Assembly (NCBI GenBank): GCA_016938155.1
Contig: JAFGVF010000010.1
Location: 1-6,178, forward strand
DNA from: Candidatus Cloacimonadota bacterium
GTDB lineage: Bacteria > Cloacimonadota > Cloacimonadia > Cloacimonadales > JAFGVF01
DNA length: 6,178 nucleotides
Direction: 5' to 3'
A program made the position numbers and the translations under genes. The notes under the pieces are model-generated. The model ran no database searches, was not told the origin of the DNA, and was given only the letters and a program-made list of their open reading frames with translations. Of this stretch, positions 1-6,178 are shown piece after piece. Positions within the stretch are counted from its first letter, which is position 1. Each line of letters begins with the position of its first letter.

Positions 1-59
1 GATTCGTCAGTTTCATATAAATAAAGGAAGTATTTTTTCAGTACTTATTGGAGGATTTT
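1..59 (+). other. Leader upstream of the protease gene
   Basis: This short AT-rich stretch precedes the start codon. Frame 1 is open from the edge to TAA at 22-24 and frame 2 from the edge to TAA at 65-67, so either could be the tail of an upstream gene; neither piece is long enough to recognise. TATAAA at 16-21 could serve as a -10 box, but any -35 element would lie outside the window, so no promoter is called. A weak inverted repeat, AAGTA (28-32) with TACTT (42-46) around a 9-base T-rich loop, sits just before the ribosome binding site. Its 5-bp stem makes a regulatory role doubtful. Confidence 0.4.
50..55 (+). promoter_or_regulatory. Shine-Dalgarno sequence for the protease gene
   Basis: GGAGGA matches the anti-Shine-Dalgarno end of 16S rRNA and lies four bases (TTTT) before ATG 60. 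It is the only strong purine-rich site near the start of the frame, and it fixes ATG 60 as the start instead of the overlapping TTG at 48 or the internal ATG at 183. Confidence 0.85.
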
Positions 60-122
60 ATGTGTAAAAATATCCTATTTACATCACTTTTTTTGATATT
101 ATTTGTATCTCTTTTCTCTGCA
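60..122 (+). other. Signal peptide (residues 1 to about 21)
   Basis: A short polar start with one Lys (M-C-K-N) is followed by a run of Leu, Phe, Ile and Val from residue 5 to 19, then S20-A21, after which the sequence turns polar (Y-L-E-N). This fits a Sec signal peptide with cleavage after about residue 20 or 21. The -3 position is bulky, so the exact site is uncertain. Export agrees with the family and with the extracellular type of repeats downstream. Cys2 is at the extreme N-terminus, ahead of the hydrophobic core, and cannot be a lipobox cysteine. Confidence 0.85.
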
Positions 123-3100
123 TATCTCGAAAACTTAACCACATCAATAACCCAACCTGACGGAACCAAGCTTGAATGCTTTATGTCAGGAGATGAGTAT
201 CTTCATCATGTCTATGATGCGAATGGCTATACTTTACTCCAAGACCCCAAAACAGGATGGGTGGTTTATGCTGATAAAGTTGGAGAGAATTTAGTCCCAA
301 CAGATTATATTTTCGGTCAATCAAATCCTGAAGAAACCGGACTAACCCCATATCTCAAGTGGGGCAAATCGGTTTATGACGAGAAACGAAACAGCTTCAT
401 GTCTGATGGGAATAGGGAAGCAGAACAAAGCAGAAGTACATCAACAACCGGTAATGTGAATTTCATAACTATATTCATAAGATTTTCGGACCAATCGGAA
501 TACACTACCAGTTCTGCTACCTGGAATAACATGCTCAATGCAAACACGGGTTTATCGCTTAAGAACTATTACAGAGAGACTTCCAACAATCAACTTAATC
601 TAACAAGCACAATCCTACCGAATCCTTCTGGAGGAGTCACAGTATCGTTCCAGGATTCACATCCAAGAAATTATTACCTCCCATACTCCTCGACAAATCT
701 CATTGGGTATCAGGGGGAATATGTAGGTTATCAGAGACTTCAGACAATGCTTAGAGATGCCATAATAGGCGTTCAGAGTCAAGTTCCAACAGGTACAGAT
801 TACGATTCTGATAATGATTCTTTTGTTGATAACCTTGTCTTTATCGTTCAAGGTGGTCCTAATACTTGGGGTACGCCTTTATGGCCTCATAACTCCAGTT
901 TAGTGCTTGTACCGCTTACATTAATCGGCGGTAGTATAGCCGGGAATTATAACTTACAACTATCAGATATCTGTGATGTACCTGTTTTATGTCATGAAAT
1001 GGGACATTGTCTTGGGATGCCTGATTTGTATAGATATACTGAAAGCACACCTCCCTTTTCACCTGTCAGCTCATGGGATTTGATGTCATCTCAAACAAAC
1101 CCACCTCAGCACACCAGTCCATTCATGAAATGGAAATATCTGAACTGGTTTAATACATTACCCCAAATTACTACACAGGGGACCTATACTCTTCAACCGG
1201 TATCAACATCTCCCTTTGCGTGTTATAAAATTGCAGCTCCGAACAACCCCAACGAGTATTTTATTCTCGAATACCGAAAACAGGAGGGTAACTGGGATAC
1301 CGGTCTTCCGAATCAGGGTTTAATAATTAGACGAATTGTCGATGGAATCGACGGCAACGCAGGCGGTCCCCCGGATGAAGTCTATGTGTACAGACCAAAC
1401 GGTACCGGAACTGTTAATGGGGATATTGCTGATGCTCCTTTCTCGTCAACTTATGGCAGGGCTGCTTTCAATAATTTAACTAATCCTACACCTTTCCTAA
1501 GTGATGGTAGTGATAGTGGATTGGTAATTACCAATATAACGGCTATCGGCAATACCATATCGTTTACAGTTTTAAACGATATGCCTCAATATTGGACTGG
1601 TAACTTCAACAATAACTGGCACGATTCCCGTAACTGGTCAACCGGATCTGTTCCGAATATAAATGATGATGTAGATTTACCATCAGGACCGGCTCGCCAA
1701 CCTTATATCTACAACGGCAATGCCGTATGTAAAACTCTGAGAATTGAAACCGGTCAGAGCCTGCATGTTCAGGGACATAGTCTTACAATCGACGGTGGTT
1801 TGACCCTATGGGGAGGTTTGGAATTGCAAACCGATGATGCATTATGTACTGTTGACGGAGATGTTTTCTTCCATACAGGTTGCAATATATCCATGGTTGA
1901 TAATTCTACTTTGGATGTTAAAGGAAATATCAGTGCATCCACAGGAGCAAATGTCTCGCTTGATGCTGGAATTGTCAAAATGTCCGGCTGGGGCACTGCA
2001 TGGATTAGCGTTTCAGGGGGAAACAACATTGAATTTTGGAACTTGCAACTATGGAAGTCCAACTCAACGGTTTACTTTGGGGGAGAATTTACCGGTGAAT
2101 TGGTAGTAAAAGGTGATTTAGTTATGGCAAACGGTTGCAATTTCAATAATGAATCTGATAACAACAATGTCAGAATACATGGGAATCTGGAAACGGACGG
2201 TTCTTTCAGGATGGATTACGGAACCTTGTACACTGAACTGCCAAATTCAACATTGGATATTGGGTTCGGATACCTGAACAATCTGACAGTTAATCACGGC
2301 ACCCTTGGACTGGAGAGCACTCATAATGTTGTTAAAGGGGATTTAACCATAAATTATGGAACTTTGGAAAGCAACAACAAAACGATTGAACTGTTTGGAA
2401 ATTGGAATAATACTCGAGGAGTCGGTGCATTTTTATGTGAAGGTGGAGGGGTTTGCTTCAGTGGTAGCGACGACCAAACATGTTCCTCAGAAACGTTCCA
2501 CATCTTAATGCTTAGTAAGTCCGCAGGCAATATAAACATCGGAGTAGGCAGTTCTGTTACTTGTGATCAATATGAATGGACTGGCGGAACAATGGTAATT
2601 ACAGGAGGACATTTTACAGCTTTAGACCTTGTAAATTACAGTGTTGAAGGAGATTATATTGTCAGTAGCGGAGGAATGGATTTACAACAGGACAGTATAC
2701 TCGGGGTGGATTTCAATGCAAATATGACCATCTCTAATCAGGCAATCGTAAACATCAAAGGTGGTAACGGTAATCCCAGTCGATGGGCATATACGAATGA
2801 CATCAATCTTACCTTATCCGGAGGAACTCTGTCATTTGAAGATACCAGCATTGAAATGGGTAACTATGGGCATACAGCCACATGCAACATTTCCGGAGGT
2901 ATTATCAAGACTACCGGAGATTTTATCCATAATTATGGAACTTTCCAGCCTACTGGCGGTTCGGTGCAGTTTGTTGGTACAGGTACTGCTAATGCTCATA
3001 CTTCGACGAATGGTGTTTTCCATAATCTGATTATCAATAAAAGCAGTTCTTCCCGAACAGAGAGAGTTAACGGAGTAATCTTCGATGGCGATACGACTGT

Positions 3101-6100
3101 TGCTAATGATTTAACTGTCCTTGCAGGTACGCTTGAACTTGATGATGCCGAACTCTCTATAGGCGGTAATTTAAGTATCAATGGAAACTTAACACTTAAC
3201 GAAGCTGATGAAATTATCAATGTTGATGGTAATGTTACATGGGCAAACCTTTCCCTTCCAATGTTAACAAGTGGAACGATGAATGTTAAGGGGAACTGGT
3301 CAAATATGACAAACTTTACTGCATTAATTGAAAGTGGATTTAATCTTGTCTTTACGGGTAATAGTAATTCAGAAATCATTTCAACAACTAATTGGACTTC
3401 ACTTGGTCGTGTCACTATTGATAAACCTGTTTCTCGTTTTTGCAGAATAGATTCCAACTCACCAAACTTTGTCTTTGAAGGTGATTTGGAGTTAATAAAT
3501 GCTTCAAGTTTTCGCAATCCAAACTCTAATCTGGTAGTAAACGGGAACATTCAGATAAATGACGGCACTTCCTTCTGGGTTGGAGGCAATAGTCCTAATG
3601 ATTCAGAAGTAGTTACAAATGGTTTGATTATTGGTGATCATTTATCTATTCATAACGGTAGCCTAACAGTACTCAACAGTTTTACTTATCAAGCTTCCGG
3701 GAGTCTCTGGATGCTTGGTAGCACACTGACTATTGATACACCCTATTCCGGAACTCGTTATAACTTTGCCGGACAATCTGACATAACAGTCTCTACTATA
3801 GAGATTCCCAATAACGGGATGCAATTGAGTGCTACTTCTAATTTTGGTATACTTTCGGCAAAAGTTAGCCTTGGTTGGGGCTTTATGGCTAATTCTCCCG
3901 GAATAATGGATGATGTTTGGGGAACATTTGAGTTTACCGGTACCCGCATCTGCGACATTCAGATGGCTGAGAATAATCGTTTTTACATAGTGCAAATATC
4001 TAAAACAGGGGACTCAGGTTTAGTGTCTCTTTCTGATGATGTGCTTATAGAAGATGATTTAACTATCTCTTCCGGGACTTTATTCTGCAATCACCATACC
4101 TTGACTATCAATGAAAATTACATTAATGAAGGTGGTGTTTTAAGTGCAGCCTACAGTGATGATGAAGTCAGAGTTGGAGAAAGCTGGGATGCTCAAACAG
4201 GGGCTTCAGGCTTTATTGCAGGTTCAGGAAAAGTAACTTTCTTTTCTGAAAACATTGGTGAAATTAATGGCAATACAAATTTCAACAATGTTGAAGTAAA
4301 TAAGAATCTTGATTTCGATGACTATTTGTATATTGGGGGTGTTGGGGATGATATAAGTGTAGGTGGCACACTTGATATTACAAATGGTAATCTAAAAATA
4401 TGGGATTCAGCACAGTTAAATGTTGTTGGTAATTTGAATCTCCTGAATTCAAGTACTATTCAGAATCGGCTAAATACTGTTAACTGTAACATCCATGTAA
4501 ACGGAGCTACCACAATTTCTACTCCTGCTACCATATATGTCAATAGTGGCACAATGGTATGTGATGGAACTCTTAATCACTATGGAACATTAGATGTTGG
4601 AGACGGTGCATTTATTCTCAACGGGGATTATGTAAATAACAGCAATACAAATCTCATTGTAAATAATGGATTATTCAGCTGTACAACCCCCAGAAACGGA
4701 ACCTGGCAATATATGTACGGTCATTTAACTATGACAGGCGAGTACGGCATAGTTGAATTCCAGGACCGTGCCTTACAATTCCCGGTAAGCTTCTCTGAAG
4801 ATATATCTGCAGGAACAATCAAAATAGGAAGAAGCTTCTATGCAGCCTCATCAAGTGTGTTCCAGCCTTCCGGTGGAACAATAGAGCTCTATGGTGATCA
4901 GCCTGCCGATATAATGTGTTCCAATGGTAACTCCATGAATAATCTGGTTATCAATAAAACAGGTGTAACCGTCGGATTGTTATCTGATTTGGATCTACAG
5001 CGAAGCTTCACAATCAATTCAGGTGCCCTAAACAGCAACTCCCGTAATTTATTGGTTGGGGGAGATTGGTTAAACAATGTTGGAGCTCCTGCCTTTATCG
5101 AAGGAACGGGACTTGTCTATTTCCAGGGTTCTGAATCTGCCACAATTTTCGGAAACGAAACTTTCTATAACCTCTCAGTTGACCGTGACTTGGCTTCTGA
5201 TATTTCGTTGCTCTCTGAGGGACAAATAACAATTCTAAATGATTTGACTGTCATATCAGGAGTGCTTGATCTGGAGGATACAGCTGATTGGACTGTGAAC
5301 GATAACTTGATGATTCATAATGGGGCATGTCTGAATCTTTTCGGGACAACCGGATCACCCTTATTAACCTTGCAAGGCGACTTCATTGATAATAATACGA
5401 CAATTGACTCTATGCATGGTTTCTACGCTCCAGCGAACTGCAGTTTAGTCCTTAACGGGTCTGGAGACCAGTATTTTGATTGCCAGACTGAACCGTTGTA
5501 TATTGCCAATCTTACTCTTCAAAACTCATGCTATTTCTATCCTGCTTCCTCGCTTTCCATAAACGGTAATCTATCCCTTGAAGACACATCGGCATGGGAT
5601 TACATGGAAGCAGAGCTGATACATGAAGTAGGGGGTAATTTCAGCATGGGAAATGATACCTACTGGTTTGATGATTCAGGCTCAATATCCTTCATAGGAA
5701 GCAATGATTCAGAGATAAATGTCTTAGGAGATGCAGTGTTTGAGGAAATCATAATCGAAAAGACAGTTACTGATCCCCAAAATGTCCCTGTTGTTAGTCT
5801 CAACAGCGATTTATACATCGACGGTGATAGATTTCTCAGTGTCTCAGGAGGAATCCTGGATTTGAATGGGCATCAGATTGCAACAAATACTTATGTAGAA
5901 GTTAATATAGCAGGACAGTTGCTTGTAGGTCCCGGCTCAGAGTTATTGCTTAATTCAGGTAAAACGATGGTCATTGGTAATGGTGGAAGACTGATTGCTG
6001 TCGGAACTGCATCAGAACCCGCTTTAATCGGCAGTCAATCAGGATATTACAACTTTAATGTTGCCTGGCAAGGGACTATCTCAGCATCCTATGCAATATT

Positions 6101-6178
6101 TGAAGATATGGGTTTTAGTGGCATTAATGTCCAGCAATACTCTCAAATCGACACTTCTCATTCTTTTGACCATTGCAC
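60..6178 (+). CDS. Giant secreted M6-family metalloprotease with long beta-repeat C-terminal region (3' partial)
   Basis: Seen: one uninterrupted frame of 2,039 complete codons runs from ATG 60 to the window end without a stop. The start is supported by GGAGGA at 50-55, an in-frame TAA at 18-20, and a signal peptide beginning at residue 1; the next in-frame ATG (183, residue 42) would remove that signal. Residues 132-507 carry the M6 hallmarks: zinc motif at 312-322, Met-turn-like W339-D-L-M342, and the E-Y-F-I-L-E-Y-R stretch at 399-406. A W-T-G/N-W/V-P module, about 1,200 residues of diverged beta-repeats and a beta-helix-like end follow. Known: M6 enzymes are secreted zinc endopeptidases that cleave extracellular proteins. 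Inferred: a cell-surface or secreted protease on a long stalk, for protein feeding or surface processing. InhA-type proteases are usually about 750-800 residues, so this one is exceptionally long. The C-terminus, where a sorting or anchor domain would sit, is missing. No gene symbol is justified. Confidence 0.96.
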   Translation, partial: MCKNILFTSLFLILFVSLFSAYLENLTTSITQPDGTKLECFMSGDEYLHHVYDANGYTLLQDPKTGWVVYADKVGENLVPTDYIFGQSNPEETGLTPYLKWGKSVYDEKRNSFMSDGNREAEQSRSTSTTGNVNFITIFIRFSDQSEYTTSSATWNNMLNANTGLSLKNYYRETSNNQLNLTSTILPNPSGGVTVSFQDSHPRNYYLPYSSTNLIGYQGEYVGYQRLQTMLRDAIIGVQSQVPTGTDYDSDNDSFVDNLVFIVQGGPNTWGTPLWPHNSSLVLVPLTLIGGSIAGNYNLQLSDICDVPVLCHEMGHCLGMPDLYRYTESTPPFSPVSSWDLMSSQTNPPQHTSPFMKWKYLNWFNTLPQITTQGTYTLQPVSTSPFACYKIAAPNNPNEYFILEYRKQEGNWDTGLPNQGLIIRRIVDGIDGNAGGPPDEVYVYRPNGTGTVNGDIADAPFSSTYGRAAFNNLTNPTPFLSDGSDSGLVITNITAIGNTISFTVLNDMPQYWTGNFNNNWHDSRNWSTGSVPNINDDVDLPSGPARQPYIYNGNAVCKTLRIETGQSLHVQGHSLTIDGGLTLWGGLELQTDDALCTVDGDVFFHTGCNISMVDNSTLDVKGNISASTGANVSLDAGIVKMSGWGTAWISVSGGNNIEFWNLQLWKSNSTVYFGGEFTGELVVKGDLVMANGCNFNNESDNNNVRIHGNLETDGSFRMDYGTLYTELPNSTLDIGFGYLNNLTVNHGTLGLESTHNVVKGDLTINYGTLESNNKTIELFGNWNNTRGVGAFLCEGGGVCFSGSDDQTCSSETFHILMLSKSAGNINIGVGSSVTCDQYEWTGGTMVITGGHFTALDLVNYSVEGDYIVSSGGMDLQQDSILGVDFNANMTISNQAIVNIKGGNGNPSRWAYTNDINLTLSGGTLSFEDTSIEMGNYGHTATCNISGGIIKTTGDFIHNYGTFQPTGGSVQFVGTGTANAHTSTNGVFHNLIINKSSSSRTERVNGVIFDGDTTVANDLTVLAGTLELDDAELSIGGNLSINGNLTLNEADEIINVDGNVTWANLSLPMLTSGTMNVKGNWSNMTNFTALIESGFNLVFTGNSNSEIISTTNWTSLGRVTIDKPVSRFCRIDSNSPNFVFEGDLELINASSFRNPNSNLVVNGNIQINDGTSFWVGGNSPNDSEVVTNGLIIGDHLSIHNGSLTVLNSFTYQASGSLWMLGSTLTIDTPYSGTRYNFAGQSDITVSTIEIPNNGMQLSATSNFGILSAKVSLGWGFMANSPGIMDDVWGTFEFTGTRICDIQMAENNRFYIVQISKTGDSGLVSLSDDVLIEDDLTISSGTLFCNHHTLTINENYINEGGVLSAAYSDDEVRVGESWDAQTGASGFIAGSGKVTFFSENIGEINGNTNFNNVEVNKNLDFDDYLYIGGVGDDISVGGTLDITNGNLKIWDSAQLNVVGNLNLLNSSTIQNRLNTVNCNIHVNGATTISTPATIYVNSGTMVCDGTLNHYGTLDVGDGAFILNGDYVNNSNTNLIVNNGLFSCTTPRNGTWQYMYGHLTMTGEYGIVEFQDRALQFPVSFSEDISAGTIKIGRSFYAASSSVFQPSGGTIELYGDQPADIMCSNGNSMNNLVINKTGVTVGLLSDLDLQRSFTINSGALNSNSRNLLVGGDWLNNVGAPAFIEGTGLVYFQGSESATIFGNETFYNLSVDRDLASDISLLSEGQITILNDLTVISGVLDLEDTADWTVNDNLMIHNGACLNLFGTTGSPLLTLQGDFIDNNTTIDSMHGFYAPANCSLVLNGSGDQYFDCQTEPLYIANLTLQNSCYFYPASSLSINGNLSLEDTSAWDYMEAELIHEVGGNFSMGNDTYWFDDSGSISFIGSNDSEINVLGDAVFEEIIIEKTVTDPQNVPVVSLNSDLYIDGDRFLSVSGGILDLNGHQIATNTYVEVNIAGQLLVGPGSELLLNSGKTMVIGNGGRLIAVGTASEPALIGSQSGYYNFNVAWQGTISASYAIFEDMGFSGINVQQYSQIDTSHSFDHC
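123..452 (+). other. Propeptide-like N-terminal region of the M6 protease (residues about 22-131)
   Basis: The segment contains Q32-P-D-G-T, then G44-D-E-Y, a Y-D-A-N-G-Y-T-L-L-Q-D stretch (52-62) and T-G-W-V-V-Y (66-71). Q-P-D-G-T followed by G-D-E-Y/F and a G-Y-T...D...Y-A pattern is a recurrent N-terminal signature of many bacterial secreted M6 and other large surface proteases. In M6 enzymes the part before the catalytic domain generally acts as a prodomain removed on maturation. That role is inferred here from position; no cleavage site can be read from the sequence. The last 15-20 residues (Ser/Thr/Arg-rich, about 115-131) look like a flexible linker. Confidence 0.65.
453..1580 (+). other. 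Peptidase M6 catalytic domain (residues about 132-507)
   Basis: The domain opens with a beta strand ending in R-F-S-D (141-144), a conserved entry motif of M6 proteases, followed by L-K-N-Y-Y-R-E (167-173). An acidic loop, D247-Y-D249-S-D251-N-D253 with D257, precedes strand L-V-F-I-V-Q-G-G and looks like a calcium site. The zinc site is H312-E313-M-G-H316-C-L-G319-M-P-D322-L-Y: two His ligands, the catalytic Glu, and Asp at the usual third-ligand position. W339-D-L-M342-S matches the metzincin-type Met-turn, and K357-W-K-Y-L-N-W363 is the familiar segment after it. The domain closes with N-E-Y-F-I-L-E-Y-R (398-406), G-L-I-I-R-R and a final strand near 505. All expected catalytic residues are present, so the protease is probably active. 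Cys311 and Cys317 directly flank the HExxH motif. Confidence 0.93.
1587..2270 (+). other. W-T-G / N-W / V-P module and first beta-solenoid-like segment (residues about 510-737)
   Basis: Directly after the protease comes W512-T-G-N-F-N-N-N-W520, then N525-W526-S-T-G-S-V-P532, an acidic N-D-D-V-D-L-P patch and L-R-I-E-T-G-Q-S-L. This pattern (W-x-G...W...N-W...G-x-x-P...D-x-V-x-I-P) is widespread in large surface proteins of the FCB group, where it opens a stretch of short beta strands; its function is not established as far as I know. The rest alternates L-x-I/V strands with turns such as G-G-L, G-N-I and G-D-L every 15-25 residues, as expected for a parallel beta-solenoid. It joins the protease head to the repeat stalk. 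Confidence 0.6.
2451..5900 (+). repeat. Diverged protein tandem-repeat region (residues about 798-1947)
   Basis: By eye, nine copies of a two-part motif align. Part A is V/L/I-x-F/L-x-G plus a polar turn, at residues 798, 969, 1096, 1290, 1392, 1608, 1686, 1796 and 1876. Part B, about 15-20 residues later, is F-x-N-L/V-x-I/V-x-K/R, at 813, 987, 1115, 1308, 1408, 1626, 1702, 1814 and 1894. An earlier part B-like copy (L-N-N-L-T-V-N) starts at 739. In six copies a third element, L-T-I/V-x-x-G-x-L, follows 24-32 residues after part B (1018, 1334, 1438, 1650, 1729, 1926). Identity between copies is low, but DNA traces remain: 3024-3042 and 4941-4959 agree at 18 of 19 bases. The make-up (Asn, Gly, Thr, Ser, Asp, few Lys/Arg) suggests an extracellular beta-solenoid stalk or adhesive surface. 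No enzymatic motif is visible in this part. Confidence 0.75.
5901..6178 (+). other. Start of a right-handed beta-helix-like segment (residues about 1948-2039, cut by window end)
   Basis: The repeat motif stops and the pattern changes. L-L-V-G-P-G-S and G-G-R-L-I-A-V-G-T (ending G1982-T1983) lead to E-P-A-L-I-G-S, then W-Q-G-T-I-S-A-S-Y-A-I-F-E and G-I-N-V-Q. The combination G-G-x-L-x-A-x-G-T...P-x-x-I...W-x-G-x-I...G-I-x-V is typical of parallel beta-helix (pectate-lyase-like) repeats in bacterial surface proteins. Such segments usually run on for several hundred residues and are often followed by a C-terminal sorting or FlgD-like domain in FCB bacteria. None of that is inside the window, so the end is inferred only. 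Confidence 0.55.

Noticed and set aside
28..46. AAGTA...TACTT inverted repeat before the start as a terminator or riboswitch
   Set aside because: The stem is only five base pairs, AT-rich, with a nine-base loop and no T-run after the second arm. It is not convincing as a terminator and far too short for a riboswitch.
60..68. Lipoprotein signal because of Cys2
   Set aside because: The cysteine precedes the hydrophobic core; a lipobox cysteine must follow it. No L-x-[AGS]-C lies at the end of the signal peptide.
2996..3550. 184-codon open stretch on the minus strand
   Set aside because: It lies entirely antisense to the repeat region. Its translation is Ser/Leu/Pro-rich with no recognisable motif, and the sense frame continues through it with clear repeat motifs. 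I take it as a shadow of the long + strand gene.
1769..3995. Several shorter open stretches of 60-110 codons on both strands (for example 1834-2106 +, 2761-3030 +, 3663-3995 -)
   Set aside because: All overlap the long frame in other phases, overlap each other, lack recognisable domains, and are of a length expected by chance opposite an AT-leaning gene of 6 kb.
5112..5132. L-V-Y-F-Q-G-S (residues 1685-1691), resembling a TEV protease site and so possibly an engineered tag
   Set aside because: It falls exactly on one copy of the V-x-F-x-G-S repeat motif, and the residues before it do not match the ENLYFQ consensus. Natural repeat sequence explains it.
1620..6178. Repeat region as a CRISPR array or DNA-level tandem repeat
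   Set aside because: Repetition is at protein level with highly diverged DNA, no constant repeat-spacer length, and the reading frame is preserved throughout.

Overview
The window is almost entirely one very large, incomplete protein-coding gene on the + strand. It starts at the ATG at 60, just after a strong Shine-Dalgarno sequence (50-55), and stays open without a stop to the last base (6178). That gives 2,039 complete codons, and the natural C-terminus lies beyond the window. I translated the frame end to end and saw no internal stop or frameshift. No tRNA, rRNA, mobile element, CRISPR array or minus-strand gene could be supported.

The product is a secreted multidomain metalloprotease. 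In order it has: a hydrophobic signal peptide (residues 1 to about 21); an N-terminal propeptide-like region (about 22-131); a peptidase family M6 (immune inhibitor A type) catalytic domain (about 132-507) with the zinc motif H312-E313-x-x-H316-x-x-G319-x-x-D322, a Met-turn-like W339-D-L-M342 and an acidic calcium-type loop; a module opening with W-T-G...N-W...V-P (about 510-737); more than 1,100 residues of diverged beta-rich tandem repeats (about 738-1947); and a segment that looks like the start of a right-handed beta-helix (about 1948-2039), cut by the window end.

Organism: the DNA is AT-leaning with bacterial translation signals. M6 proteases joined to very long Asn/Gly/Thr/Ser-rich beta-repeat tails are typical of the FCB assemblage (Bacteroidota, Cloacimonadota, Marinimicrobia-like lineages). 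The style recalls Cloacimonadota most, but this is a family-level impression and not a placement.

Layout: 1-59 is a short leader, possibly including the end of an upstream gene; 60-6178 is the giant protease gene. The likely logic is a protease head on a long, stiff, acidic stalk, with a C-terminal sorting or anchoring domain expected past the window. The most notable content is the internal repeat architecture, in which nine copies of a two-part motif can be aligned by eye. I see no defence, mobile or biosynthetic system here.
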